NCBI GenBank assembly: GCA_020724465.1
Contig: DYGX01000002.1
Location: 124,001 to 188,000 of the forward strand
DNA length: 64,000 bases
Origin: Thermoflexus sp.
GTDB taxonomy: Bacteria > Chloroflexota > Anaerolineae > Aggregatilineales > Aggregatilineaceae
Reading direction: 5' to 3'
Shown piece by piece: positions 44,439-56,116 of the stretch (the stretch's first letter is position 1; each line of letters opens with the position of its first letter). Below the pieces are notes generated by a model. It ran no database searches. It saw only the letters and a program-made list of their open reading frames with translations, and was not told where the DNA came from. The position numbers and the translations under genes are program-made.

Positions 44439-44470
44439 AGCGAGGAACGGGAAGAACCGAACTCGCTGCT
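44436..44470. terminator. Bidirectional terminator between convergent genes
   Basis: Perfect 9-bp stem AGCAGCGAG/CTCGCTGCT (44436-44444 with 44462-44470), followed by TCTTTT on the plus strand and, on the minus strand, by TTTTTG (the complement of CAAAAA at 44431-44436). It serves the S51-like gene and leuS, which face each other here. Confidence 0.8.
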
Positions 44471-44515
44471 TCTTTTGCTGCTCTATGGCAGTTTGTAGCT
44501 GCTGCTGGCTGCCCT

Positions 44516-47638
<3,123 letters not shown>

Positions 47639-48009
47639 TGCCGTCTTTTTGCTCCATCGCTGTGTGATGTGTCAGCGTGCGTGATGCTCAGACTAATCCC
47701 TCAAACTGCCGGGGCACTGTCGGCCGATCCGGTGCGGCGCGGCGCCGGCGGACCGCGAGAAGGCAGGGCAACACCTGGTCCGGTCTGGGTGTGGCTGCTG
47801 TGCTTTTCATCGCCTGTGCTCCGATCGCCCGTGCCAATCGATCGAGTTGATGCAAACGGCCCAGCCTGCCCGGCGGTTCGCCGGGTGCAAGCTGGGCCGA
47901 ACTCTTACACCCTTGCGCGGTGATGCGCGGCGAACAGCCAGCTCGTGCTCCGCGATGGCCTGTCCGCGCGCAACCGGTCTGACGTGTTGCGAGCGCCCTG
48001 GTGGGCCGG
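47639..48009 (-). other. Region between the 43-aa ORF and leuS
   Basis: 371 bases. No coding frame I can support: the minus-strand open frame here is Arg/Ala-rich, has no Shine-Dalgarno and clashes with the 43-aa ORF. The one clear structure is the hairpin at 47857-47899. I see no convincing -10/-35 pair for leuS. Confidence 0.5.
47857..47899 (-). terminator. Strong hairpin in the leuS leader (terminator-like)
   Basis: Outer stem CGGCCCAGC/GCTGGGCCG (47857-47865 with 47891-47899) and inner stem CCCGGCG/CGCCGGG (47869-47875 with 47879-47885). On the minus strand TTTGCATC follows, so termination would be modest. It sits after the 43-aa ORF and about 220 nt before leuS. Confidence 0.6.
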
Positions 48010-48141
48010 TTACCGCCGGCGCACGATGTCGCGCGTCGGAATCGGCAGCCGGGCGGGCTGGCGCGGTTGCAGCGTCTCGCGGAGCAAATCGAGCAGCTCG
48101 CGAAGTCGTTCAACAAGCGGGCGACGATTGGTCTGGGCCAT
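48010..48141 (-). CDS. Small ORF (43 aa) between the leuS T-box and leuS
   Basis: Begins MAQTNRRPLVERLRELLDLL and ends with RDIVRRR. GAGGA lies 7 nt before the ATG. The first half is a strong amphipathic leucine-zipper-like helix (Leu every 3-4 residues), the second is Pro/Arg-rich. Charge is very positive. Its place, directly after the T-box terminator, copies the small ORF before serS, although the two proteins are not similar. Could be a regulatory or nucleic-acid-binding peptide. Not recognised. Confidence 0.6.
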   Translation of the reverse strand: MAQTNRRPLVERLRELLDLLRETLQPRQPARLPIPTRDIVRRR

Positions 48142-48240
48142 CAGCGTATCCTCGATCTACCTCTACATCTAACGACTCAAGCTTGCTCTACCGATATCAG
48201 ATTGTACACATACTCGTGGGTGCAGCCGCAACCACAGAAC

Positions 48241-48624
48241 AAAAAAGCCCTCTTCGCAATTCCCTGCTGCCAGGGACGAAGAGGACTCCGCGGTACCACC
48301 CTGATTGATGGCCGTTGAGACTGTCAGTGGACCTGAAGGGGCTCGAACCCTTGACCTCCACAATGCCATTGTGGCGCTCTCCCAAGCTGAGCTACAGGCC
48401 CATGTGTTGCGTGGCGTGCCATCCACTCATTGCGCGTAACGGGCGCACCCGGCGTCGCTTAAGGCAGGCGATCCTGTGGTCGGCGGCGCAGCTCCCGGAC
48501 GAGTTCAGCCTGACGCGCTCGTCGGCGGCGCGCTGCCGGGTTTGCACCGTCCCCGGCTCACTGCGACGATGGCCTACTACTTCCGTTCGACGCTGTTGGC
48601 ACAAGCATTCGTATTGTTAAGGTG
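48241..48624 (-). promoter_or_regulatory. T-box riboswitch of the leuS transcript, interrupted by tRNA-Ala
   Basis: Read on the minus strand from about 48624: GGAAGTAGTAGG (AGTA-type S-turn), then CAGTGAGCCGG with CGGTGCAAACCCGGC (distal stem I), GCTGAACTCG with CTC (Leu) as candidate specifier, and TTAAG...CCGGGTGCGCCCGTTACGCG and GAGTG, which align well with stem II/III of the serS leader. Next comes tRNA-Ala (48401-48328). Then the T-box AGGGTGGTACCGCGGAG (48302-48286) and a terminator stem CCTCTTCG/CGAAGAGG (48277-48284 with 48249-48256) with TTTTTT. The bulge UGGU pairs with ACCA, fitting tRNA-Leu A73. The tRNA thus separates sensor and switch. Confidence 0.88.
48328..48401 (-). tRNA. 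tRNA-Ala (anticodon GGC), CCA not encoded
   Basis: Complete cloverleaf on the minus strand: acceptor GGGCCTG/CAGGTCC with the alanine identity pair G3-U70, D stem GCTC/GAGC, anticodon arm CCACA-ATGGCAT-TGTGG, T arm AAGGG-TTCGAGC-CCCTT, discriminator A. The bases after it are CTG, so CCA must be added. It decodes GCC/GCU. It lies inside the leuS T-box leader. Confidence 0.97.
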
Positions 48625-48630
48625 CCTCAC

Positions 48631-48659
48631 ATTCTAGCGGTGTGCCGGGGCGTTGTCAA
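48631..48659 (-). promoter_or_regulatory. Strong promoter of the T-box/tRNA-Ala/leuS transcript
   Basis: On the minus strand, -35 TTGACA (48654-48659, perfect), a 17-nt spacer and -10 TAGAAT (48631-48636). The start site would be near 48624, just before stem I of the T-box. Confidence 0.87.
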
Positions 48660-48820
48660 GGCTGTTTTCGGGCGAGAGCGTGATGGCGATTGAACTGCGA
48701 TTTAATAGGTCTTCAGCGCGATTTTCATGCCTTTTGTTTTCAAGTTATGATGTTCTCGAAGCGCTCCACATATCGGTTGTCCGTTTGACAAAGGACTTGT
48801 CGGGCAAGGAGTGAGTAGCA

Positions 48821-50365
48821 GTGGATCGAGCGAAGCGCGGCGCTGTCGTCATGGGCTTGGTGCTCTTCGTTATTTCGTTCATCCCGCGATTGTACATCGC
48901 GCTACAACCGATCCCAATTCAGTTGCAGAGAAATCTTCCCGACGATGCTTTTTACTATTACCTAACAGCTCAAAATCTCCTGGATGGGCACGGTCCATCT
49001 GTGGATGGCAGGAATGCGAGCAATGGCTGGCATCCATTATGGCTAGCTGTTAACCTCCTCATCTTCACACTACCGTTCGAGAATGTCGATTCACCTGTCC
49101 AACTGAGTTTATTGATAGGTGCGATGGCTGATAGTCTCGTGGCGGTCATGCTGTTCTTGCTGATGTCTGCGCACCTAAGTCATGCAGCATCGTTCGTTGG
49201 CGCCTGTGTGTATGCTGTGAACAGCATGCCGCTTGTGCAATCGGTGAATGGCCTGGAGACAGGCTTGACGGCACTTTTTATCTCCATCTCATTTTATATG
49301 TCATTGCGCCTTGTGGCTCACCCATCCCATAGACTGACTATTGTGTGGGGGCTGTCGTTTGGTCTGTGTTTTTTGGCAAGGACAGATACAGCTCTATTAT
49401 TGGTGCCTCTCGGCGTTTTTGTGTTACTCAATCTGGTGCCTCGCCAACGGTGGTCACTGATTCTGCTAGGAGCTTCCTGTGCATTGTTGGTTAGCATGCC
49501 ATGGTTTTTGTGGAATTTTATCCAGTTTGGAAATCCACTTAGCCAGAGTAGTGGCATTGCAGTTCCAACCGCGATTCGTATGAGACACGAATTGTCGGCA
49601 CCCGGGACGTCTGTATGGCACTTGTCATTGAAGAGCTTTCTGGATCCGATTCCTTGGATCCGGGGTGATTACGCAGGCACGCCAGTCTTTCTGGGACCCA
49701 TTCTGTGGTGCCTGGGTGCGATAGGATTAATCAGCGGACATCGGAACGGCGCCGGCCTTTCCCTGCTGTGGGCATGTGTTGCGTTGATCATTGGTGGATT
49801 TGCGTTGATCGCTGTCCATACTCTAGGCCGGTGGTATCCGCGCCCCTGGTATTTTGTTGTCAATGCCCAGGCACTTTCTATCGGTCTAGCGTTCTTCTGG
49901 ACTGCCCTACGACAGCCAAAGGTGCGGCTGGTACTTGTCGCTGGGGGCGTGCCACTGATGATCATTTTGGGTATTCATCAATGGCGGGCGGGATACTATC
50001 CATGGCAGAATCGGCAATACAATGCGTCTATGTGGTTGCAGGCACATACACCATCCAACTCAGTGATTGCGAGTATGAACTCCGGGATTATGGGATATTA
50101 TAGCGGGCGAACTGTGATTAACCTAGATGGAGTTGTCAATCCGCGAGCATTCAACGCGATAATGAACAAGGAACTATTCAGCTATATTCAGGATGAAGGT
50201 GTCGATTATTTCGTAGATTTCGACTACGCACTGCACAGTGAATATGGGCAATTCATGGGGGTCGATTTTGCGAATCGTCTTAATGAGATCGCCCAAATCG
50301 ATGCGGCATATGATGGTCTAGGCATCTTGCGGATCTATCGCGTGAGGGCTGGAGAGGCAGACTGA
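48821..50365 (+). CDS. Multi-TM GT39-like membrane protein in an AT-richer segment
   Basis: 514 residues from GTG 48821 with AAGGAG 9 nt upstream. About 10-12 TM helices. The first outer loop has the PDDAFYYYLTAQNLLDGHGPSVDGRNASNGWHPLW segment near 40-75 (acidic DD pair), typical of PMT/GT39-like transferases using lipid-linked sugars. The C-terminal about 110 residues form an extracytoplasmic domain. Base composition is clearly lower in G+C than its neighbours, and codon third positions are often A/T, which indicates recent acquisition. It stands alone beside a tRNA gene. The function as a glycosyltransferase is inferred from topology and the acidic loop. Confidence 0.72.
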   Translation: MDRAKRGAVVMGLVLFVISFIPRLYIALQPIPIQLQRNLPDDAFYYYLTAQNLLDGHGPSVDGRNASNGWHPLWLAVNLLIFTLPFENVDSPVQLSLLIGAMADSLVAVMLFLLMSAHLSHAASFVGACVYAVNSMPLVQSVNGLETGLTALFISISFYMSLRLVAHPSHRLTIVWGLSFGLCFLARTDTALLLVPLGVFVLLNLVPRQRWSLILLGASCALLVSMPWFLWNFIQFGNPLSQSSGIAVPTAIRMRHELSAPGTSVWHLSLKSFLDPIPWIRGDYAGTPVFLGPILWCLGAIGLISGHRNGAGLSLLWACVALIIGGFALIAVHTLGRWYPRPWYFVVNAQALSIGLAFFWTALRQPKVRLVLVAGGVPLMIILGIHQWRAGYYPWQNRQYNASMWLQAHTPSNSVIASMNSGIMGYYSGRTVINLDGVVNPRAFNAIMNKELFSYIQDEGVDYFVDFDYALHSEYGQFMGVDFANRLNEIAQIDAAYDGLGILRIYRVRAGEAD

Positions 50366-50416
50366 ATCGAGCGCTTATTCTGTTAGAAAGGTGATGGTCT
50401 TCTGGGTTTACTCGCC

Positions 50417-50444
50417 TTGCGTTGATACACGGTTCCGATAAAAT
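50417..50444 (+). promoter_or_regulatory. Candidate promoter of the sugar ABC permease genes
   Basis: -35 TTGCGT (50417-50422), a 16-nt spacer and -10 TAAAAT (50439-50444), leaving a leader of about 95 nt. The leader contains a small CCAAC/GTTGG hairpin. Confidence 0.5.
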
Positions 50445-50545
50445 TCGGCCACGGCCAACCCTATGCCCAGCGCGTTCACATAAAAACCAACAGGCTGGGC
50501 GGTTGGCTCCTCACCCGGGCAACATGCGCGTCAAGGATACACACA

Positions 50546-53047
50546 ATGACACTGACAGCATCGCCTTCTCAAATGGAGCGCCGCTCTGACGAGCAGCACC
50601 TGATCGCCGGGAAGCGCCGCCGCCGGATTCAAGACGCGCTGACCGGCTATTTGTTTGTGCTCCCCGCGCTGATTGCCACCTTCCTGTTCGGCCTGTGGCC
50701 CGTCATCTCCGGATTCTACGAGAGCCTGAAATCCGGTTCGCCCATCACCAATCGCTTTGTCGGGCTGGATAATTACGTCCGCTCGCTGGGCAGCCTGACA
50801 TATGTGTTTCTGTTTGGCCTGTCCTTGATCTTCATCCTGCTCGGCTACCAGGCGTGGCGGTCGGCCTGGACAGCGCAACGCGCGCAGGGCGGCACGCTGT
50901 GGCATTTCGTCATTCCGGGGTTGATTGGCGGGATGGGGCTAATCGTGTTGACGTTCAACCTGGTGACCGGCTCGCGAGATTTCGACTGGCTGCCGCTGGC
51001 GCTGCTGCTCGTGTCGTTGGCGGGCTATTTTATCGCCGAGACGCTCCAGCGCGAACGGACACCGGCGCTCTGGCGGGAACTGGCCGAGTCCCTGGCGCTG
51101 ATCGCGCTGGGTGGCCTGGTGTGGATTGTGGGGCGCCGCATCGAGGTGAGCGGCCTGCTGGCCGTCGCGCGCTGGATCGTGCTTCTCGCTGTTGTCGGCT
51201 GGGCGTTGAGCCGTGTACTGCCACGGATGGGGCGGTTCGAGTACTTGCGCTACGCCACCGCCAGCCTGATGATGGGCCTGTTCATGCTGCTCGGGATTCT
51301 GCTCGCCTACTACAGCGCCGCCGAGCTCGAGGGGGATGTGGAGCAGGCGCAGGAAATCGCCGCGCGCATCTTCAACCCGACGGTTGCGAACGCGCGTGTG
51401 CAGGTTCCCGCCGACCCGGCAGTGATCGCGGGGTTGAACCCGCCGGACGATCTGATTGTCCAGGTCGAGATTGGTGGCGAGACCATCGAGGCGCCGCTGG
51501 CCCCTGAAGCGTACCGGAGCCTGCCCCCTGATCGTCTGGCCGGTCTGATCGCGGCGTTTGTCAACAACCAGCGCGTGCAGGTGCTGTTGCCCGATGGCAG
51601 CGTGGGCGAGGGGCTTATTACCGGCCTGCCGATGGGCGAGCGTCTCCATGTGGAAATCCCCGCCGAAGACGCGCAGATTCTGCGCGAGACCGAAATCTAC
51701 TCGGCGATGAATGTCGGCGAGACGGTGATCCGCGTGGGGGGGCGGACGGAGCCGCTGCGCAAGCAGTTTCTGGCAGCGCTGGGGGCGAGTCTTAGCCTGG
51801 CAGCCATCTACACCATCAACCACACGCGCCGCCAGCTTGACGAAGAAGAACGCCCGCGTCTGGTGCGCCGGCTTGGACGCCTGCGGCTCTTGCTTGGGGT
51901 CGCGATCGCGGTCTTGTTCCTGTATCTGGTTGGCTCGGTTCAGCTCAGCCGGCAGGCAGCCCACGGAATGCAGGCGCTTTCGCTGGATCAGTTTCGGCTG
52001 GCGTACCGCTATGTCTACGACACCGCGCCGCCGGCCATCTTGCGCCCCGAGATCCTGGCAGCGCGGCTGCTGTTCTGGCCTCAACTGTTTTTGATCGGCC
52101 TGGGGGCGCTGCTGATCGGCGCAGCCTACCGCGTGTGGCAGAGCGCGCAACAGCGCGAGACGAAGCTGGGCTTCGGCCTGACGATTCTGCTGGCCGTGAT
52201 GATGATGGTCGGCGGGTGGCTCACTATCAGCGAGCTACCGCGCACGATCGTGCTGGGGGGCCGCGAGGCGAACGACACGTTCAACGCCCTGATGCGCACC
52301 GCGATGTACTCGCTGGGGACGGTTCCCGTTCAGCTTGCGCTGGGCCTGTTCCTGGCCTATTTCCTGTTCTCAGAGATCACCTGGGGCAAGGCGCTTTACC
52401 GGGTGATTTACTTTATGCCGTACATCGCGCCCAGCGTGGCAACCGCAACGGTCTTTCTGGTGATCTTCAAGCTGGATGATACAAGCCTCGCCAACCAGGT
52501 GCTGCGCTTCTTCGGGCTGCAGCCGGTGACGTGGCTGAAGGAGCCGACCGGCATCGTGCGGCTCTTTTACGCAAACATCCTGGGCGGCGATCCGCTGAAC
52601 ATTCCGGCAGCGCTCCAGGGGCCGAGCCTGGCGCTGACCACCGTGATTCTGTACAACATCTGGGTTTTTGCCGGCTATAACGCGGTTGTCTTCCTCGCCG
52701 GGCTGGGTGCCATCCCCAGTGAACTATATGAAGCGGCCGAGGTGGATGGCGCGGGGCGCTGGTCGCGCTTCCGCAATATCACGCTGCCGCTGCTCTCGCC
52801 CACGACCTTCTTCCTGTCTATGCTGTCGATCATCGGGACCTTCAAAGCCTTCACGCATATTTACGTGCTGCGCGATCAGGCGACGGGGAAGGAGATCGAC
52901 ACCATGAGTGTGCACATCTTCCAGCAGCTTTACGCCGCCAACGATCCGGGCTATGCCGCTGCGTTGGCGTTTGTCCTGTTTGCGGTCATTCTGGTCTTGA
53001 CGTTGGTGCAGAACCGGCTGGCGAGGGAGCAGGTTTTCTATGGCTAG
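50546..53047 (+). CDS. Sugar ABC transporter permease, MalF-like, with a large insertion
   Basis: 833 residues; MalF-type permeases are usually about 290-515. Residues 30-75 (TM1 and [12 protein letters not shown]) and 570-833 ([19 protein letters not shown]-type TM, then the EAA loop [24 protein letters not shown] near 735) form a normal permease. Between them lies an insertion of about 490 residues: six TM helices (about 85-265), a soluble segment of about 130 residues (280-400) and three more TM helices. The N-terminus is cytoplasmic. It overlaps MalG by 8 nt. No substrate-binding protein or ATPase gene is adjacent, so the rest of the transporter is encoded elsewhere. Confidence 0.88.
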   Translation: MTLTASPSQMERRSDEQHLIAGKRRRRIQDALTGYLFVLPALIATFLFGLWPVISGFYESLKSGSPITNRFVGLDNYVRSLGSLTYVFLFGLSLIFILLGYQAWRSAWTAQRAQGGTLWHFVIPGLIGGMGLIVLTFNLVTGSRDFDWLPLALLLVSLAGYFIAETLQRERTPALWRELAESLALIALGGLVWIVGRRIEVSGLLAVARWIVLLAVVGWALSRVLPRMGRFEYLRYATASLMMGLFMLLGILLAYYSAAELEGDVEQAQEIAARIFNPTVANARVQVPADPAVIAGLNPPDDLIVQVEIGGETIEAPLAPEAYRSLPPDRLAGLIAAFVNNQRVQVLLPDGSVGEGLITGLPMGERLHVEIPAEDAQILRETEIYSAMNVGETVIRVGGRTEPLRKQFLAALGASLSLAAIYTINHTRRQLDEEERPRLVRRLGRLRLLLGVAIAVLFLYLVGSVQLSRQAAHGMQALSLDQFRLAYRYVYDTAPPAILRPEILAARLLFWPQLFLIGLGALLIGAAYRVWQSAQQRETKLGFGLTILLAVMMMVGGWLTISELPRTIVLGGREANDTFNALMRTAMYSLGTVPVQLALGLFLAYFLFSEITWGKALYRVIYFMPYIAPSVATATVFLVIFKLDDTSLANQVLRFFGLQPVTWLKEPTGIVRLFYANILGGDPLNIPAALQGPSLALTTVILYNIWVFAGYNAVVFLAGLGAIPSELYEAAEVDGAGRWSRFRNITLPLLSPTTFFLSMLSIIGTFKAFTHIYVLRDQATGKEIDTMSVHIFQQLYAANDPGYAAALAFVLFAVILVLTLVQNRLAREQVFYG

Positions 53048-54362
53048 CACGACGACCCCCACGACGCGCGCGCAGTCGGGCAGTGCGCCGGTCGCCCGCG
53101 CGCAGACTCTGATCCCGCGGCGACGGCCCATCGTCATCAAGCCGTTCCGCATTGTCGTGTATGTGGTGATGACCCTGGGCGCCATCGTGTTTGTGTTGCC
53201 GTTCTTCTGGATGGTAACCACATCCCTTCAGAGCCAGGGCGACATCACGCGGGGGCGGATGTTCCCTTCCAACCGGATCCTCACTGTCACCGAGGTGACC
53301 GAAACCGAGCTACAGCGGACGCTGCAAGACCTGCTGGATTCGGGCGAGTTTCCAGGCTACCTTTCGGCGGTGCGCGGCCAGATCGAGAGCAGCAACCGGC
53401 AGCGCGCGTTGACGGTCGACGCGTATCTGCGCACGCAGCGCTACGGCTATGCCGAAGTGCGCATCCGGAACGACATTCCGGGGCTGAAGAACGTCTGGCC
53501 CTTCGACAAGCGGTACGTCGTCGTGGGCGGTCTGGCGCATTATGTCGAAGCGTGGGATGAGTCCAATTTCTCGCGCTATTTCTTCAACAGCGTGCAGATC
53601 GCAGCGTTGACGATCATCGGGCAGACGGCCACATCCGTACTGGCCGCCTACGCGTTCGCGCGGATCGAGTTCCCGGGTCGCAACTTTCTGTTCAGCCTGT
53701 TCCTGGCGACGATCTTCATCCCCACCATGGTGGTTCTGATTCCCAACCGGAAGATGGTGACGCAGTTTCACAACTTCTTCACGGCCGATTTCCCGGCCAA
53801 GCAGGACGCGTGGGGGATTACCGACGCTCGCCGGGCGATTGCCGAACCGATTTACCGGCTGATCGATGCCGCCGGGCTTGAGAACTTCCTGGGGTTGGGA
53901 GACGCGTTTACCGTCGATGGCCCAATTGTCTGGCCCTGGATGGACAACTGGCCCGCGCTGGTGGTGCCCTTCCTCGCCAGCACCTTCAGCATCTTCTTGC
54001 TGCGCCAGTTCTTCATGCAGATTCCCGAAGATCTGTGGGATGCAGCTCGCATCGACGGGGCCGGACACCTGCGCTATCTGTTCATGATCGTGCTGCCGAT
54101 CTCGCGGGCGGCGGTCGTGACGACCATCCTGTTCACATTCATCGGAACGTGGAACGCGCTCGAGTGGCCGATCCTGGTGACGTTTACCGATCGGTGGCGT
54201 CCGATCTCGTACGGTCTGTATGCCTTCAAGACAGAGGCCGGGTCCGATCTGAACCTGCTCATGGCCGGGTCGGTCATCACGCTCGTGCCGGTGCTGGTTG
54301 TGTATCTGTTTGCCCAGCGGCAATTCACCGAGGGGATCGCCACCACCGGCTTGAAGGGCTAG
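53040..54362 (+). CDS. Sugar ABC transporter permease, MalG-like, with two inserts
   Basis: 440 residues; the usual MalG is about 280-300. TM1 near 37-60 is followed by an extra extracytoplasmic domain of about 120 residues (60-180). The core resumes at [19 protein letters not shown] second insert of about 60 residues lies near 245-300. The EAA loop [29 protein letters not shown] near 330 and the [12 protein letters not shown]-like C-terminal block ([19 protein letters not shown]) are family hallmarks. Partner of the MalF-like protein; both are enlarged on the outer side, perhaps to grip a bulky binding protein. Confidence 0.92.
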   Translation: MASTTTPTTRAQSGSAPVARAQTLIPRRRPIVIKPFRIVVYVVMTLGAIVFVLPFFWMVTTSLQSQGDITRGRMFPSNRILTVTEVTETELQRTLQDLLDSGEFPGYLSAVRGQIESSNRQRALTVDAYLRTQRYGYAEVRIRNDIPGLKNVWPFDKRYVVVGGLAHYVEAWDESNFSRYFFNSVQIAALTIIGQTATSVLAAYAFARIEFPGRNFLFSLFLATIFIPTMVVLIPNRKMVTQFHNFFTADFPAKQDAWGITDARRAIAEPIYRLIDAAGLENFLGLGDAFTVDGPIVWPWMDNWPALVVPFLASTFSIFLLRQFFMQIPEDLWDAARIDGAGHLRYLFMIVLPISRAAVVTTILFTFIGTWNALEWPILVTFTDRWRPISYGLYAFKTEAGSDLNLLMAGSVITLVPVLVVYLFAQRQFTEGIATTGLKG

Positions 54363-54387
54363 CGGGTTGTGCGGCTGGCGGCGTGAA

Positions 54388-54435
54388 ATCCCGGCGCGGC
54401 GTGCCAGCCTCTAACTGGCGCAGCCGCGCCGGGAT
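54388..54435 (+). terminator. Large hairpin after malG
   Basis: Perfect 13-bp stem ATCCCGGCGCGGC/GCCGCGCCGGGAT (54388-54400 with 54423-54435) capped by a second GCCAG/CTGGC stem. No T-run follows, so it is either a Rho-assisted terminator or an mRNA-stabilising structure between malG and the M23 gene. Confidence 0.55.
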
Positions 54436-54475
54436 CAGTACAATCCGTGCTCTGCGAGCCGTCGTGTGACATGGG

Positions 54476-56116
54476 TTGTATTGGCACGTGGCTGTGAGAC
54501 GGTTACTTGAAGCGTTTGCTCTGCTGCTTGTCCCATTCGCCATCCTGACTCTTCCCCGCTTGTTCGAGTCCACAGTCCGCGCGTCGGAACCCCAACAGGC
54601 GAACCTTGCCCCGTGCGGCGTGGTGGACGGGTTCGACTTTCCCGTTCCCGATATCGATGTATCGCGCACCGATTTCGGGATCTACCGCGCGCGGTGGGGC
54701 GGGTTGCACGTCGGGATTGACGTGGCGTTTTACCGGCATGGCGAGCCGGTCCGGGCGGCCGCGCGCGGACGCGTGACGTACAGCGATGTCGAGGGTTGGG
54801 ATACCGAAAAGGGCGTGGTAGTGCTTCAGCACACCTTCCCTGATGGTACGCTGATCAACACACTCTATGGGCACATGGAGGAACTGAACGGCTACGCTTT
54901 CCCGCCGATGGGGGCGTGTGTTGAGCGCGGGGACATCATTGGTGCGGTCGGCGATCCCGAGCGCAGCGCCCCGCATTTGCACTACGAAGTGCGCACGCGC
55001 TACCGGCACGAGGGCGGGCCGGGTTACACAACCACCAACCCGCTGACGCTGGGCTGGCTGCACCCTGTCGACTTCACCTATCTGGCGCGGGTGTGGATTG
55101 ACCCGGCCTATCGCGGGCATGTTTCGCTGGCCGATAAGATGATTGTGCCGCCCGTCGTGCTGCCTGGGGGCGGATTGGTGGTCGCGCACAGCCGCTACCT
55201 GGAAGGGATCAGCCCGCTGGGAGAGTCGCTGTGGCGCTTCGACACGGCAGGGAGTGTGCTGGACCTGATCGCTCTGCCGGATGGCCGCATCCTGGCGGTC
55301 ACTTCGGATAACCAGGTGCTGATCTTGCAGCATGGTGCGGTGAGCCGGCTATGGCTGGTGCCGGGCAGGGTCAGCGCGGGGGCGTTTGTGGACCGCGATC
55401 GCCTGGTGGTGGTGTTGGAGCGGGAAATGGTTGCGGCGTATTCGCTAGATGGCGTGCCGCTCTGGGCAGCCGGGCCGTTTGCCGGCGGACTGGCGCACTG
55501 GGCGCACAGCGGCGATCGCTATGCCTTCGCGGGAACCGATGGCGTGCTGCAGATCTTTACCCGCACTGGAGAGCGCGTCCTTGAGGCCCGGTTCGACTTC
55601 GCACCGGTGCTGTTTCCGGCCCCTGAAGGCGCGTTCGTTGTTCTGAGCGGCGACAGGCTGCTGCGGCTGGATCCGGCGCTGTCGCTCGCACCGATCGCGA
55701 CACTGCCGCGCCAGGCGACGGCGGATGCCCAGGTGGTGACGTCGGCGGACGGCCAGATCTATCTTTATCCTGGCGAGGGGCGCTCGTTGTATGCGTATGA
55801 TCTGGCAGGCGAGCTGCTGTGGATCGGGTATCTGCCGGGGATGCACCTGCGGCCGCCGCGCCTGGCGGCGAGCGGCGGTCTGGTTCATGCGCTGACGACG
55901 GATGGTCTGTTGCTCAGTTTTGATGCCAGCGACGGGCGTCTGCTGACGGAGCATCAGCTTTACACAGGCGGGAGCGACGGAGCGGGATCGGCGCGCTGGC
56001 TATACGTGGACGCCGATGGAGTTGTACGCTTCAGCACCGGCTATCTGACAATCGCGGCGCTCGATGGGCAGGTGCTGCTGGCCAGCCGCCCCGCCGATGA
56101 ACGGGCTGCGGGCTAG
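54476..56116 (+). CDS. M23 metallopeptidase fused to a PQQ-like beta-propeller
   Basis: 546 residues from TTG 54476; GTG 54488 or 54494 are equally possible, since no Shine-Dalgarno decides. An N-terminal signal/TM (about 10-27) is followed by a peptidase M23 domain (60-190) with the zinc ligands H-x3-D in GLHVGIDVAF, the YGHME motif and HLH in SAPHLHYEV. The C-terminal 330 residues contain repeated D-G-x-L-x-A/V blades (LPDGRILAVTSDNQVL and similar), probably a seven-bladed propeller. M23 enzymes cut peptidoglycan cross-links; the propeller could guide binding. This domain pairing is not common. Convergent with the Nif3-like gene, stops overlap by 4 nt. Confidence 0.85.
   Translation: MYWHVAVRRLLEAFALLLVPFAILTLPRLFESTVRASEPQQANLAPCGVVDGFDFPVPDIDVSRTDFGIYRARWGGLHVGIDVAFYRHGEPVRAAARGRVTYSDVEGWDTEKGVVVLQHTFPDGTLINTLYGHMEELNGYAFPPMGACVERGDIIGAVGDPERSAPHLHYEVRTRYRHEGGPGYTTTNPLTLGWLHPVDFTYLARVWIDPAYRGHVSLADKMIVPPVVLPGGGLVVAHSRYLEGISPLGESLWRFDTAGSVLDLIALPDGRILAVTSDNQVLILQHGAVSRLWLVPGRVSAGAFVDRDRLVVVLEREMVAAYSLDGVPLWAAGPFAGGLAHWAHSGDRYAFAGTDGVLQIFTRTGERVLEARFDFAPVLFPAPEGAFVVLSGDRLLRLDPALSLAPIATLPRQATADAQVVTSADGQIYLYPGEGRSLYAYDLAGELLWIGYLPGMHLRPPRLAASGGLVHALTTDGLLLSFDASDGRLLTEHQLYTGGSDGAGSARWLYVDADGVVRFSTGYLTIAALDGQVLLASRPADERAAG

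Noticed and set aside
47688-48116. 142-codon minus-strand frame in the leuS leader
   Set aside because: Different frame from the 43-aa ORF that it overlaps, no Shine-Dalgarno sequence, Arg/Ala/Cys-rich composition typical of non-coding high-G+C sequence.
48328-48401. tRNA-Ala as part of an independent transcript unrelated to the T-box
   Set aside because: Stem I-III of the T-box lie directly upstream and the T-box/terminator directly downstream, with no room for a second stem I or a promoter between; the nested arrangement is the simpler reading.
48785-48790. TTGACA as the -35 for the AT-rich GT39-like gene
   Set aside because: The expected -10 position falls on the Shine-Dalgarno sequence (GGAGTG), so it cannot be the promoter of that gene.
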